A stretch of DNA of 30,000 nt from Mesostigma viride (taxonomy: Eukaryota; Streptophyta; Mesostigmatophyceae; Mesostigmatales; Mesostigmataceae). The translations under genes were made by a program, and so were the position numbers. The notes beneath the pieces were generated by a model. That model ran no database searches. It saw only the letters and a list, made by a program, of their open reading frames with translations, and had not been told where the DNA came from. Shown here one piece after another: positions 8,327 through 18,732 of the stretch (the stretch's first letter is position 1; the number at the start of each line of letters is the position of its first letter). Location of the stretch: positions 490,001-520,000 of the forward strand of contig RPFO01000034.1 of NCBI GenBank assembly GCA_009746045.1. The letters run 5' to 3'.

Positions 8327-11300
8327 ATGGGTAAATTGTCTTATTACGCGGTGGCTAGAGGCCGCGCCGCTGGCATCTACCAGTCGTGGGCGGAATGCAG
8401 TGCCCAAGTAACCGGCTTTCCGAATGCCAAATTCAAAGGGTTTGCCACGTTGCAAGAAGCCCAAGCGTTCATCCAAGATAACGCGGCAGCCGCGGCATTT
8501 TCACACCAGTCGCCGGGCGGCCCTCTGGGGCCAGTTACTGCCCCGCTAATAGACAACAATCCAAGAGACCGAATAGCTGGCATGATCGCTATGCCCCGTT
8601 CTGACGAACGTCCCAGTGGACTGGTGTTCGGCATGGAAGGACACTGGTCGCAGTTTTATGCCGTGGCCCAAGGGAGGGTCCCTGGGATTTACCAAAGCTG
8701 GGCCGAATGCAGCGACCAGGTCACGGGGTTTCTGGGCGCGAAGTTCAAGAAGTTTTCCAGCCGGGAGGACGCGCAGGCATACATCGATTCAAACCGCGCG
8801 GCCCCCCAACCGTCCAATCCAGGCTTGGAGTCCGCCTGGGCCCCCAGTATGAATATGAGGGTACCAGGCCCATCCAGCAACTCTGTCGATCCATCGATCC
8901 AGCTGCGCTCTAGCCACTGGGATAGGGACACCTGTCCCCAACCCAACATGCAGCAGCACCCAGTCAGCGTGCCAGCGCACCAAGGCGCATGGCCATCAAT
9001 GGCAACAGCGGGGGCTGGCGTGGATCCATTTTTACTACTGGCGCCGTCACCCCCACCCTCGCCCCCACCCCCAGTGGAACTGGACGAGGCGCAGCAGCAA
9101 GTGCTGCGTGACGTCGACAGTGGCCACAACGTGTTCTTCACGGGCGTGGCAGGCACAGGCAAGTCCTTTCTGGTGAGTGGTAGGCCCCTTGGTGTTGCTA
9201 TTCCTGGCGAGGGGTAGGCCCCTTGGTGTTGCTATTCCTGGTGAGGGGTAGGCCCCTTGGTGTTGCTATTCCTGGTGAGGGGTAGGTCCTTGGTGTTGCT
9301 ATGCCTGGTGAGGGGTAGGTCTTTGGTGTTGCTATTCCTGGTGAGTGGTAGGCCCCTTGGTGTTGCTATTCCTGGTGAGTGGTAGGCCCCTTGGTGTTGC
9401 TATTCCTCGTGAGGGGTAGGTCCTTGGTGTTGCTATTCCTGGTGAGGGGTAGGCCCCTTCGTGTTGCAATTCCTGGTGAGTGGTAGTCCCTTGGTGTTGC
9501 TATTCCTGGTGAGTGGTAGGCCCCTTGGTGTTGCTATTCCTGGTGAGTGGCAGGCCCCTTGGTGTTGCTATTCCTGGTGGCTGGTGAGTGGTGGGCCCCT
9601 GCTATTTTCTTTGCAAGGCAATCCCTAGAGGCGGTTGGCCTGTGCTTCTTGAGTGGTGGTGTTCACGGAACCACAGGGGAGGGTCACCAAGCACTCTACA
9701 CTTTTCCGCGTCTCGTACCGCTGCTGCATCTTGCGCGCATCTGTTTGAATGCTAGTGTGGGGAACCCGGATTTTTTGTCACGGTTATACGAGGCAGCCAG
9801 TCCACGTCCTGTGCTGCAAACGCCTTTTATATTCATGCGATGCGCGATCGGGTTATTCGTGGCATCCTGGTCCCCAAGTAATTAGCATGCTGATGAATCC
9901 GTTCCTATCTTTGTCCCCACTTGTGTCCACAAGTTTCGTGGCTATCAATCATTGGTTGGATGTGGGCCATATTTCTTATTCGTGCTTCTCTTGTAGAATG
10001 CTAGCAACCCGTGATAGCACCCGGACATCGTTAGAACATATCCAAGCCTTGCTGATCAAGTGCGTGGTGCATTGGTGCATTGGTGCATTTGCGCATTTGC
10101 GCATGTGTGTGTGTGTGCATTCTGAATGCTGGGCAACAAAACTCCTCGCAGTACCACTTTCCCTGCCGTCAACACACCCATGCGTGGCGGTGCCCACTTC
10201 GTAACAAACACAGTACCATTTTCTATAAGTAACACGGCATTTTACCCCCCCTTAACACGCCCCCCGACGTCCCCCAACCCCCACACATCCACCCCACACA
10301 TCCACCCACATGCACATGCACATGCCCATGCCCATGCACATGCACATGCCCATGCCCCACCGGTCACAGCTGAAAGCTATCATATCGCGCCTCAAGCAGC
10401 GCTACCCTCAGACGGTGTGCCTTAAGAAAGCAGACATCAAGAAGGACGACGACGACGACAGCGTCGCGTTGGACGGCCGGTGCGACTGCTATGGCTGCAA
10501 GGTGGCGGTCACGGCGCCAACAGGGATCGCGGCGGTGCACATCAACGGGACGACCATCCACTCTATGTCAGGGTGCGGCGCTGTGAATGTGAGTCGTGGT
10601 GCAGATAAATGGGCTTGCAGGCGTAGGGTGAACTCGTTTGCATGTGGGTCATGTTGTGGGTGGACTGTTTGCAGGGGAATAATTCCCCTGTAAACGAATT
10701 TCGTTTGCATGTGGGTCGGGCTGCAGCTGGGGCCTTCTCAGATTAGGCTCTCTGAAGCCCCTATGACATTTGGGCTTCCACAGAAATCGTTAACCTTGTA
10801 AAAGAAGCAACTCAATATAAAGATAATCTTAAATGCATTTTTACAATGAATTGTAAAATCGTAAATACTGGTATTAGTAGAGATATCATAAAATCATTAA
10901 AAAAGATGGACATGAAAGTCGCTAGCGCGATTGTAATCTTTGCTGAGCAGAAAAGCATCAGGAACACACAGGCAATTGACTAATACATTTTGACTACCCA
11001 TCGCAAGCTGAATAAGAGAGATATCAAATTCTGTATCCTTCGAAGCATATACGCTTTTAGCTAAATCTATTTCAGAAATGCAAAGAGATTTTTCAATTTA
11101 TGAGAATTATGCAAATAGAGTAATCAGTAGATGTGCGTTTTGTGGTAAAAAACGGGTCAAATCATCTAAAGAACTAGATCCATCGCCTAGTTATTTCCTT
11201 TTGATGCTGTCCAGCAGTTTTGTTGTTGCGCGATGTCTATTGCTCGCGCAAGGCGACCGGTGGGGTCGGTTTCCCAGGTCCTATGACCGGGAGAGCCTGT

Positions 11301-14300
11301 TACAGCCTGCCATGGGATGCAGGCAAGAGGTTGACTCCACAGCTTTTTGCAGGGATTCATCAACTAATGTGAGTGCGTCATGTGGGTATGAACAGAGGGG
11401 CCGGCCGGACCGGAAGCTTTTGCGGGAAAGGAAGAAAGGCCATGGGCTTTTAAGAAGGGGGCTTTCTCTGCAGTCGCATATTGTGTGATTTCCTGCTCCA
11501 GTCGGTGAAACCCCCGGGGGTCTCAAAGTCATGCTGATTAAGGCCTACACGTGTAGGAGGGTCAAGAGGAGGTTTTCCGTGCCATGACGCAGTGTAGAGC
11601 TCCGGGTCGCTGCAGTGGATGCACGCGGCTGTTCACTGCCTATCGTACAGCATATTATAATTTGGTGCCCCGTTTTGATAAGCTCGCTCATTGAATCTAA
11701 AATGTACATCAATTAGTCAACCAGCTCAGACCTGAAATCTGGATACTACTATATTTATATACATATTTATAGTATATTTATATAAATATTTATTTTCTAT
11801 TTCTATTTATCTTTATGTTTATGTTTATATTAGTACATGACCATATACTACTACTTCTACGTATGATATGGCTTAAATGGCTTATGGTACAGTCGCCACA
11901 GGACTCGGAACCGTGGCTAGCATAAAAGACATGCTGGATCGGAGGTACGCAGTGGTGGGTACATGCCTTTGCCTGTGCTGGTTGTATCAGGGGTATCTGC
12001 ATCAAGTTTTTTTGCCAGATCCTCTCACATTTCCGCGTAGATCTGCCCCCCACATACGCTTCTCCTCATCCCTCCTTCGCGTTGTATGTAGGGGTTGAAG
12101 ATTCCATTATTGATACCCACGTGACGCAGTCTGCGTGATTATTAATTAAATAAATAACGCATCCCGTGTGCTACCCCACTCATCTGCCCCATCTACTTTC
12201 CTATGGCCCGCTCGTCCAGATCGGCCTTATCGAATGGATTGCCCCAGTCAAACCGATAGCCCACTTTGCCCTGATCGCTCCGACGACCCCTATTATGGGC
12301 CGTACTGCCCCCACCTCCCCGCACAGCTCCTCCCCCACGAGCATGAGCTCACATGATCAACATACCTCCATGGTGCGCTACCCCGTGCCTCTGCCCCTCC
12401 GTGTCCTGCTATCCCACGCCTCTGCCCCCCCCCTGGACCCGCACGTTCCTATGGCTTCTGTGTCGTGATCGGACCCCTCGCAGATCCTCCCCCACTTCAA
12501 GCGCTGCTGGGCGCCCAAGTACCGGTCCCGCTGGCGCTCGCTCTCCGTCCTCATCATCGACGAGGTCTCCATGGTCTCCGCGGAGATGTTGGAGCAGCTC
12601 GAGCGCACGGTGAGGGCCATACGGCAGGGCAGGAACCACCCCGGTGGCGGCGGCAAGGATAACGACGGAGCCAGTGGTCGCGATAGCGGCGACGCTGGTT
12701 GCAGCGCTAGCCGCGTTAGCAGCAGCAACAGTCATATGCATGGCAGCGACAGCAGGAGCGACAGCAGCAGTAGTACCAGCACGAATACTACTAATACTGT
12801 CAACCGCGACGATCCCGACGCAGCCGCGCCGGCCTTTGGCGGCATCCAAGTCATCGTGTGCGGGGATTTCTTCCAGCTGCCGCCGACGTCACGGGACCAG
12901 CTGTCCCCCATTGAGCACCCGCTGACATTCCTAAACCGGGGGTATGCCTTCCAGGCGCCTGCGTGGCGCCGCTGCCGCTTCCGGAGCACGTTGCTGCGGC
13001 ACGTGTACCGGCAGAAGGACGCCAGGTTCTCAGGAATACTGGGGGAGCTGCGGGTGGGCGACACCTGTCGCCTGGGCGAGCTGCTGCGGGAATGCACGCG
13101 GCCGTTGCCTGAGGAAAATGGCGTCAAGCCCACGGAGCTTTACTCCACGTGAGTAGTGGGGTGGGGGGGGGGGCGGATATGTTGAGGGTCGTGGCATCGG
13201 TATGGGTGTCCCAGTGAGCAGCACTGTTATAGCATCTACTACATCAACTGTATATACTATCATACTATCTAGCATCTATTATGCTTCATCTATCTATTGT
13301 CTCGCGCCCATCGTATCATAGCATCTGATGCATCGCACCCACAGTTGGGCCACCATGATGCAGAGAGAGTGCTCTGCGGCCTGCCCGTTTGCGGCAGTCT
13401 GGGAAGCTGGTGAGAGCTGGCGAGAGGGCGGCCTCCTCCCTTCTCACTGTGTGTAAGGGTTTAAGGGTTTAAGGTACCTTCACTGCTACCTATGTGATGC
13501 AATCACGTACTTACTGATTCATGAATCACCTAACTAATCATGTGAGCAGCGCCTCAAAGTGTAGCGGAAGGCCGGGCCGTGGGTGTTGAAGGTCATTGGC
13601 GCTATCGCCAGTTTCAGATGGGGCGCACATCGACCGACGATGCAGATGCGAGCACAAGTCTGGAGCAGAGCAGGAGATGTTGCGTCATGGTTAATGCAAA
13701 TGGTGGCAGGTGCCCGGGGGTGGGTGGGGGTTGGGTTTGGTGGGTGGGTAGGGGGTTGGGGGTTTGGCTGGGGGGTGGGGGCTGCCAGGGGAGGGGGAGG
13801 GGTCGCTGGGAAGGCGGTGGGGAGGATGCTGTGGTGGTTGGTGGTCTCTGTGTGGCTCTTCGCTGGGAATCGGGTTACCGTAGCTGGGACAGTCTTACCC
13901 TGGCCTTGTCTGAATTGGAAAGATGTGGAGCATAAGTTGGCATCCTATCTGCCAGCACGACGTTTCTGGCTGCCTGAGATATCTATGTACACCAACTATA
14001 CTCCCTCCAGGGAACTGCTGGGTGGCAACATCATGCCCTACCATGGCAATGGTGGGTACGGTACTAATTGTTTCTGTGGATGACACGGTGAAAATCGTTT
14101 GCAGTATTCATAGTCCCTACGGTTTTTACATTGGCATGCTTCCTGCGTCAGCCTGTATCATGCAAGCAGGCCTACGTTCGGGTTATATTATGAATCCTTT
14201 GTTTTCTGCATTCAGGTCTGCACGATTTCATGGGCACGTCTTGCAAACTGCTATTCGCGCAGACGCATATGCCCAGCCACGCATCCCTCTGCCAAGAGAA

Positions 14301-17300
14301 CCACGTGGAGACCTACAGGCTAAATAGACCCAGTTCCTTGCATGTGGTTTCATGTGAACGCAAAATGTAGACGACCCTCAGGATTCCCTCCCCCCAACGT
14401 TTTTTATTAGTGAACCGCCCCATGAAAAAAGCAGAGCTTGCCGGGTGGCGCGCATGGCATGTTCAGGAATGTTAGGAGGAGCCTACCGGATAGACTTGAC
14501 TAGCCAGTGCCAAACCTCTTGCCCTTGGGCCCTGGTGTGTGCCACGGTTGTTGTAATTCATACCGTGTCGTAATCAGTTTAGGATCATTAAAGTAGTATC
14601 ATTCATTTTCGTGCTAAGCGTTGATTTACCAAACTGTTGCACCCTGGACACGGCTGCCTATCCGGCCTGTGGCCACTCGCAGGAACGATGAAGTGGACCA
14701 CCGCAACGAACAAGAGCTCACGGCGCTGCCCGGCGAGCCCTGCACGTATCACTCGCACGACCGGGTGTCCGTGGCGGGGGCGCTGATAGGGGGACCCTAC
14801 GAAGGGGATGCCGAACGGGAGCTGTGGAAACAGGAGTTCTGGAGGCACTGTATGGCCACAAAGCAAGTTGTGGTCAAGGAAGGGGCGCAGGTGAGGCAAC
14901 TAAGAAGGCGGGGCAGGGAAGGGCACGGCAGGGCCGGGCGTTATGCGAGCTATGTTAGCTTGTGGCCCGGTGCCTCACTATATACTGTCTGGCTGGTTGC
15001 CTTGCGAAGCTTTAGCACGTACTGTATAGCACGCACGGTCTGAATGCGGATTACCCATTCTGTTGCCAGCTGTGCAGAGGAGCCGGCCCTTTGGCCGATC
15101 GGAGAGCCGGGTTTAATTCAGAGAAATTAATGGGAGGGAGGGAGGGAGGGAGGGAGGGAGGGAGGGAGGGAGGGAGGGAGGGAGGGAGGGAGGGAGGGAG
15201 GGAGGGAGGGAGGGAGGGAGGGAGGGAGGGAGGGAGGGAGGGAGGGAGGGAGGGAGGGAGGGAGGGAGGGAGGGAGGGAGGGAGGGAGGGAGGGAGGGAG
15301 GGAGGGAGGGAGGGCGTGTCTACTTCACTTTGCCAATGCCTTGTTCTTTTGGAGTTATAGTTTGAAGCATACTTGGGCTAACGCCTGCTTCAAAGCATTT
15401 TGTACAGCCTGCTTTTTTACGCTTTGTTTGAAGCCTCCTATTCGCAACCGCACCCCGGCCCCTGTCCTCAGGTGATGCTGCTGAAGAACCTGGACCTTGT
15501 GAGCAAGAACATGCTGGTCAACGGGTCCCAGGGTATCGTCGTCGGTTTTGAGGAGCTGTCCACCGTGCTACGACAGCTGGGCGTGGACAAGAAGAAGCAC
15601 GCGAATGCCAGCCACAGCGATGCGGATGCCAGCAAGAACCGAGGGTGGAAGCGGCCCGCTGCCGGCGATGCCGGTGCGTGGGATGACGCAGATGATGGTC
15701 ACTATTCTGGCGTCCGTGTTATGGATAATAGCAATGGCATGGACGACGGTGGGAGCGGCAGAGACGGCGATGATCAAGGTCCCACCCATGGCCAGGGACA
15801 ACCCCAGGGTCCTCCGTTTGCCCCAACAGTGCCCACAGGCCAGCACGACGGCCTCCCACCCTGGCGGCGGTGGCAGCTGACGCAGGGCGCGCCGGAGCTT
15901 CTGGCGCATGTCAACAAGGCCGGCCAGCTGGATGCCATTCAGAGAATGCGGGTGCGGCTGCCGGTGGTCCGGTTTCACAACGGGCGCGTGCTGGTGGTGC
16001 TGCCACAGCCGTTTGAGTACGAGCTGTTCGGTGTGGGCACCTGCGTCCGCTGGCAGGTGAGTTGTTGATAAGAGGCAGGTGAGAGGTTGATAAGGGGAAG
16101 GTCAAGTTTTGGTAAGGCATTCTTTCTAATATGTGGCACTGCGCTGCTTTAATTTTGGTTCAAAACGGAGACTGTAATGAAGAAGAAATTGTAAACAAAG
16201 GAGACCACATGGGTTAGACCTGCCAGCACCATCCTAGTCTATTGTGGCGCGCCTGAGTACATAGCCAAGTGCCCTGTAATCTCCTTGTCCTGCCTTGTCA
16301 ATGCTGGGTCCTGGAATCGCGCAGTGCGTGGGGGTGACCATTTTCATCCATCCTTTCCTGCTGCTTTGTCGCAGAGCTGGAAATAAGCATTGACACCTTC
16401 CGTTCCTGTGCAACGGTCTGCAAATCTCTTGACCCCTCCTTTCCACCGGCGTGCCACTGCTGGCGTGCTGGCGTCCATTGAGGCAGGTCCCACTCAAGCT
16501 CAGCTGGGCCGTGACCATCCACAAGTGCCAAGGTGAGGCCATGAATCCTCTGTAAGAATCAGGGTGAGGGGTAGCAGTGATGCTATGCTGGAACATTCTT
16601 ACCAGATGATATGCTGGAATATTCTCACCACGCCGATAGCCCTATGATGGCAGGCATATTCTTTTAACATGCAGGACTGCGCCGGGTTTCGCTCACGTTT
16701 TCCCTGGCTCCTCGCGATGCACTTTCTGACCGCCCGCCCCAGGATGTTAGCCAAGGTATATTGAGAGGGTTTAGCACGTGCACTGCGTAAGCGGTTACTA
16801 TGGTTCTCACCGCGTAGGCTGCTGGGTGGCTGGCAATAACCAGCTGGGTGTTGAGGAGACCCGTTCATCGACCTGCGTGGCGATCAGTTGTGTGTTTTGG
16901 GCTTCACCACAGACCAGATCTTGCCATGAATCTGGTGCTACTCTGGCAGCAGGTAGCCATCTTGGTGGCCATGTGTTAATTATTATGCAGGCAAAGTCCA
17001 TCAAGCCATTTCGCACGCTCCTCTTGGACCTGAACCATCATCTCCTCACCCACTGTGCAAACTGACATTCCCTTCCTCTTGGTGAAGATCTGGTTAGGAC
17101 TGTGTCTTTGAAGACATAAGCCTTCACCAAGAGGAAGGGAATGTCAGTTCCTGGGTGTTTAACGGGGCTGAGGTTACCTGCAGTGTCAGGCAAAGTTTGG
17201 GCAACTAGAGGTTGATGTTGGATGCTGATGAACAATTGGTGATAACAAACTAAAATAGATGGGTTAAGTGTCGTGCATGCTTGTCTTTTTTCTCGGGCTC

Positions 17301-18206
17301 ATCTCATGTTACAACACATGCATGCAGGCATGTCCCTGGAGCGGTGCAAGGTGTCCCTAGGCAACATCTTCGCGCATGGCCAGGCGTACGTGGCGCTCAG
17401 CCGTGCCACTGACATGGCCGGGCTGTGGATCCAGAACGCATCGTGTGCGCTGAGCAGCATCAAGTATGTCTCGCATGCCCATCCCTTCTTTATCGAGACG
17501 CCCCCATGCTGCATGGTTGCATATGCACTTAGGACTTGGGTCTTTAAGCGGAGTCCTACTAAGTGCATATCACTTTCTTTCTTACTCTTAATAAATGACA
17601 CCCCCGTTCTTCGCTTTTGGGGTTCCGATGTGTGATTAATGACATGGCACTAGAATGTTTTGGCCTCGTTCAACCATCTGTCGGCATGCTACTTGTGTGA
17701 TTGTCTTGCTTGTGTATGTAAGCCTGAGCCCCCGTCTTCTGATTTAGTCACCCCACGTATCTAGCTCTGTTGTGTGAGGTTGGACATTGGGGCATGAGCT
17801 TGAGTGCATGCTGGCTAACATTCAGCATAGCTATTCTGCATGCTGGCTAGTTATTCCGGATAACCGGATTGTTGGGCACCACAGTTTCTTCGTTACTGCA
17901 AAGCCCATAATCTGTTATCCTGGTGGGATATTTTGTTTCACATATATTTTCACATGTGAAAGTGATGGCGTGCTCTTGCATGGCAGCCCTACATTATGTG
18001 TTACATTTTGTTCGTGTGCTGCGCCTTGATGTCACGCATGCAGGACAAGCCCAGTTGCTCGGGCGTTTTACGAGGCTTTGGAGAGGGGGGAGACGTACTC
18101 TGATAACGTGTTTGATAAATATTGGAGATATCTGCACGACAATTGGGAAGAGATAAAAGCAAAGTATGAGGAAGACATGCGAAGGGCTAATGTGGCAACG
18201 AGGTAG
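8327..18206 (+). CDS. PIF1: PIF1-family 5'-3' DNA helicase with two N-terminal hybrid-binding (viroplasmin/RNase H1-type) domains
   Basis: Eight exons: 8327-9172, 10370-10588, 12484-13148, 14683-14890, 15472-16056, 16487-16532, 17328-17463 and 18044-18206. All are GT-AG, phases chain, and the total is 2868 nt or 955 residues plus TAG. Residues 5-45 and 106-153 are two copies of the RNase H1 N-terminal/caulimovirus viroplasmin fold (YYAVARGRAAGIYQSWAEC, FYAVAQGRVPGIYQSWAEC), which in RNase H1 binds RNA-DNA hybrids. Then come Walker A GVAGTGKS (273-280), VTAPTGIAAVHINGTTIHS in exon 2, the DEVSM box (381-385), GDFFQLPP (482-489), NGSQGIVVGF (exon 5), TIHKCQG (exons 6-7) and YVALSRAT (exon 7). 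All superfamily 1B catalytic motifs are present, so the protein should be active. Two low-complexity inserts sit at about 405-470 and in exon 5. The ATG is the first after an in-frame stop. Role inferred: resolving G-quadruplexes, R-loops or stalled forks in nucleus or organelle; no targeting peptide is evident. Confidence 0.93.
9170..9595. repeat. 34-bp minisatellite that begins at the exon 1 donor of the helicase gene
   Basis: Units start at 9170, 9204, 9238, 9272, 9305, 9338, 9372, 9406, 9439, 9473, about 9506 and 9540, with broken copies at 9574 and 9582. Each reads CTGGTGAG(T/G)GGTAGG followed by a CCCCTTGGTGTTGCTATTC-type end, 33-34 bp long. The first unit includes the last exon codon (CTG, Leu282) and the real 5' splice site CTG|GTGAGT. 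Most later units therefore hold an equally good GTGAGT or GTGAGG donor. The rest of intron 1 (9596-10307) shows nothing recognisable. Confidence 0.96.
10308..10357. repeat. CACATG/CCCATG microsatellite before the exon 2 acceptor
   Basis: Six-base units CACATG and CCCATG alternate up to about 10356, thirteen bases before the exon 2 acceptor (AG at 10368-10369). Upstream CCCCACACATCCAC repeats precede it. The methionine/histidine reading frame joining exon 2 is intronic. Confidence 0.85.
10770..11195 (+). pseudogene. AT-rich decayed coding fragment of unknown origin in helicase intron 2
   Basis: This 420-bp stretch is strikingly AT-rich inside a GC-rich gene. It reads like a lysine/isoleucine-rich protein broken by stops and a frameshift: NLVKEATQYKDNL and IIKSLKKMDMKVASAIVIF in one frame up to a TAA near 10981. 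After more sequence in the same frame a second TAA follows, and then AKSISEMQRDFSIYENYANR and a CxxC pair (CAFC) appear in another frame (about 11060-11170). Codon use differs from both neighbouring genes, suggesting an insert from an AT-rich source such as an organelle or a large DNA virus. I do not recognise the family. Confidence 0.4.
11196..12483 (+). other. Remainder of helicase intron 2
   Basis: No exon, repeat family or RNA gene is recognised here. A TATTTATA-rich low-complexity block occupies about 11744-11840. Short reading frames in this interval have no support. The intron ends in CCTCGCAG before exon 3 at 12484. Confidence 0.6.
13149..14682 (+). other. Helicase intron 3 with a G-rich block
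   Basis: The donor is GTGAGT and the acceptor CACTCGCAG. Between about 13708 and 13815 the plus strand consists of runs such as GGTGGGTGGGGG and GGGGGTTGGGGG, a clear G-quadruplex candidate on the coding strand. Elsewhere I see no gene or repeat. The glycine/valine/tryptophan-rich reading frames over the block are composition artefacts. Confidence 0.6.
15132..15314. repeat. GGGA tetranucleotide microsatellite in helicase intron 4
   Basis: About 46 perfect GGGA units over 183 bp, on the coding strand, inside intron 4 (14891-15471). It is the same motif, also on the coding strand, as the tract in DRC11 intron 4. No coding function. Confidence 0.98.
16052..16110 (+). repeat. Short tandem copies of the exon 5 donor in helicase intron 5
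   Basis: The junction GGCAG|GTGAGTTGTTGATAAG at 16052 is followed 23 bp later by GGCAGGTGAGAGGTTGATAAG at 16075, then by a decayed AAGGTCAAG copy. The second copy offers an alternative CAG|GTGAGA donor. Confidence 0.7.
17060..17149. repeat. Perfect 28-bp inverted repeat (hairpin) in helicase intron 6
   Basis: Arms 17060-17087 and 17122-17149 are exactly complementary (28 of 28) around a 34-nt loop, which itself contains TGTCTTTGAAGACA, a 6-bp hairpin. The arms centre on CATTCCCTTCCTCTTGGTG. The whole 90-nt unit could fold as a microRNA-like precursor or be a tiny foldback element. Confidence 0.9.
17521..17570. repeat. Imperfect hairpin in helicase intron 7
   Basis: ATATGCACTTAGGACT at 17521-17536 pairs with AGTCCTACTAAGTGCATAT at 17552-17570 with one three-base bulge and a 15-nt loop. 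It lies 57 nt after the exon 7 donor. Confidence 0.75.
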
Positions 18207-18604
18207 AGTCACTTGCGTGTAGCAATGACATAATTGACATGCGAGTGGTGGCAACCGTTTTCATTAAATGTAGCGCACGTGTGGCATTCACTCTAGGCAA
18301 CATTTGACAATAGTATAGCTACTCTTTTGCTCGTATGTTTTTATCCATTATTCCTTTTGCCAAACTTCCAAGTGCTCGCTAGGCTCGACCCTAGTCGGCA
18401 CGCTACAGCTGGCTTGCTTGTGCGGCACCCTTTTTGCTGGCCTAGCTTCCCAGCTAGAAAACTTGTGTATTCGATGGCGAAGAATTCTTGAAAGCCATAC
18501 TCTTGGGCCTTGATCCCAGTCTGCTCTTATCCGATACATATGAGCTTTGATCTGAATTGTTATGTATTTCTAAATTCCTCACCTTCGTAATAATGCAGAT
18601 CTGA
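18207..18604. other. 3' flank of the helicase gene with a dispersed repeat
   Basis: The region follows the TAG at 18204-18206. No clear TGTAA polyadenylation signal, common in green algae, is seen close to the stop. About 120 bp at 18291-18412 (from CAACATTTGACAATAGTATA to TCGGCACGCTACA) recurs at 23821-23941 at roughly 90 percent identity, in the same orientation. Confidence 0.7.
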
Positions 18605-18732
18605 TACCGTAGTGGCTCTTATACGTGTACGCTTAATTATTGTACGAAGAGTTTTTGGAATTTTTGTTACGTGTACGCCAACTTTTGGGAATAAAATTTT
18701 TACAGTACGTGCGTATATTGTCAGGGTATATT

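Noticed and set aside
10589-11560. Donor-anchored copies in helicase intron 2
   Set aside because: A single ATGTGAGTGCGTCATGTGGG echo at about 11368 and a duplicated TCGTTTGCATGTGGGTC at about 10635/10700 are too weak to count as a donor array.
13579-14083. Glycine/tryptophan-rich reading frames in helicase intron 3
   Set aside because: G-rich composition only; flanking exons join in phase without them and no family resemblance is seen.
15091-15360. Glycine/arginine/glutamate repeat protein
   Set aside because: Artefact of the GGGA tract in helicase intron 4.
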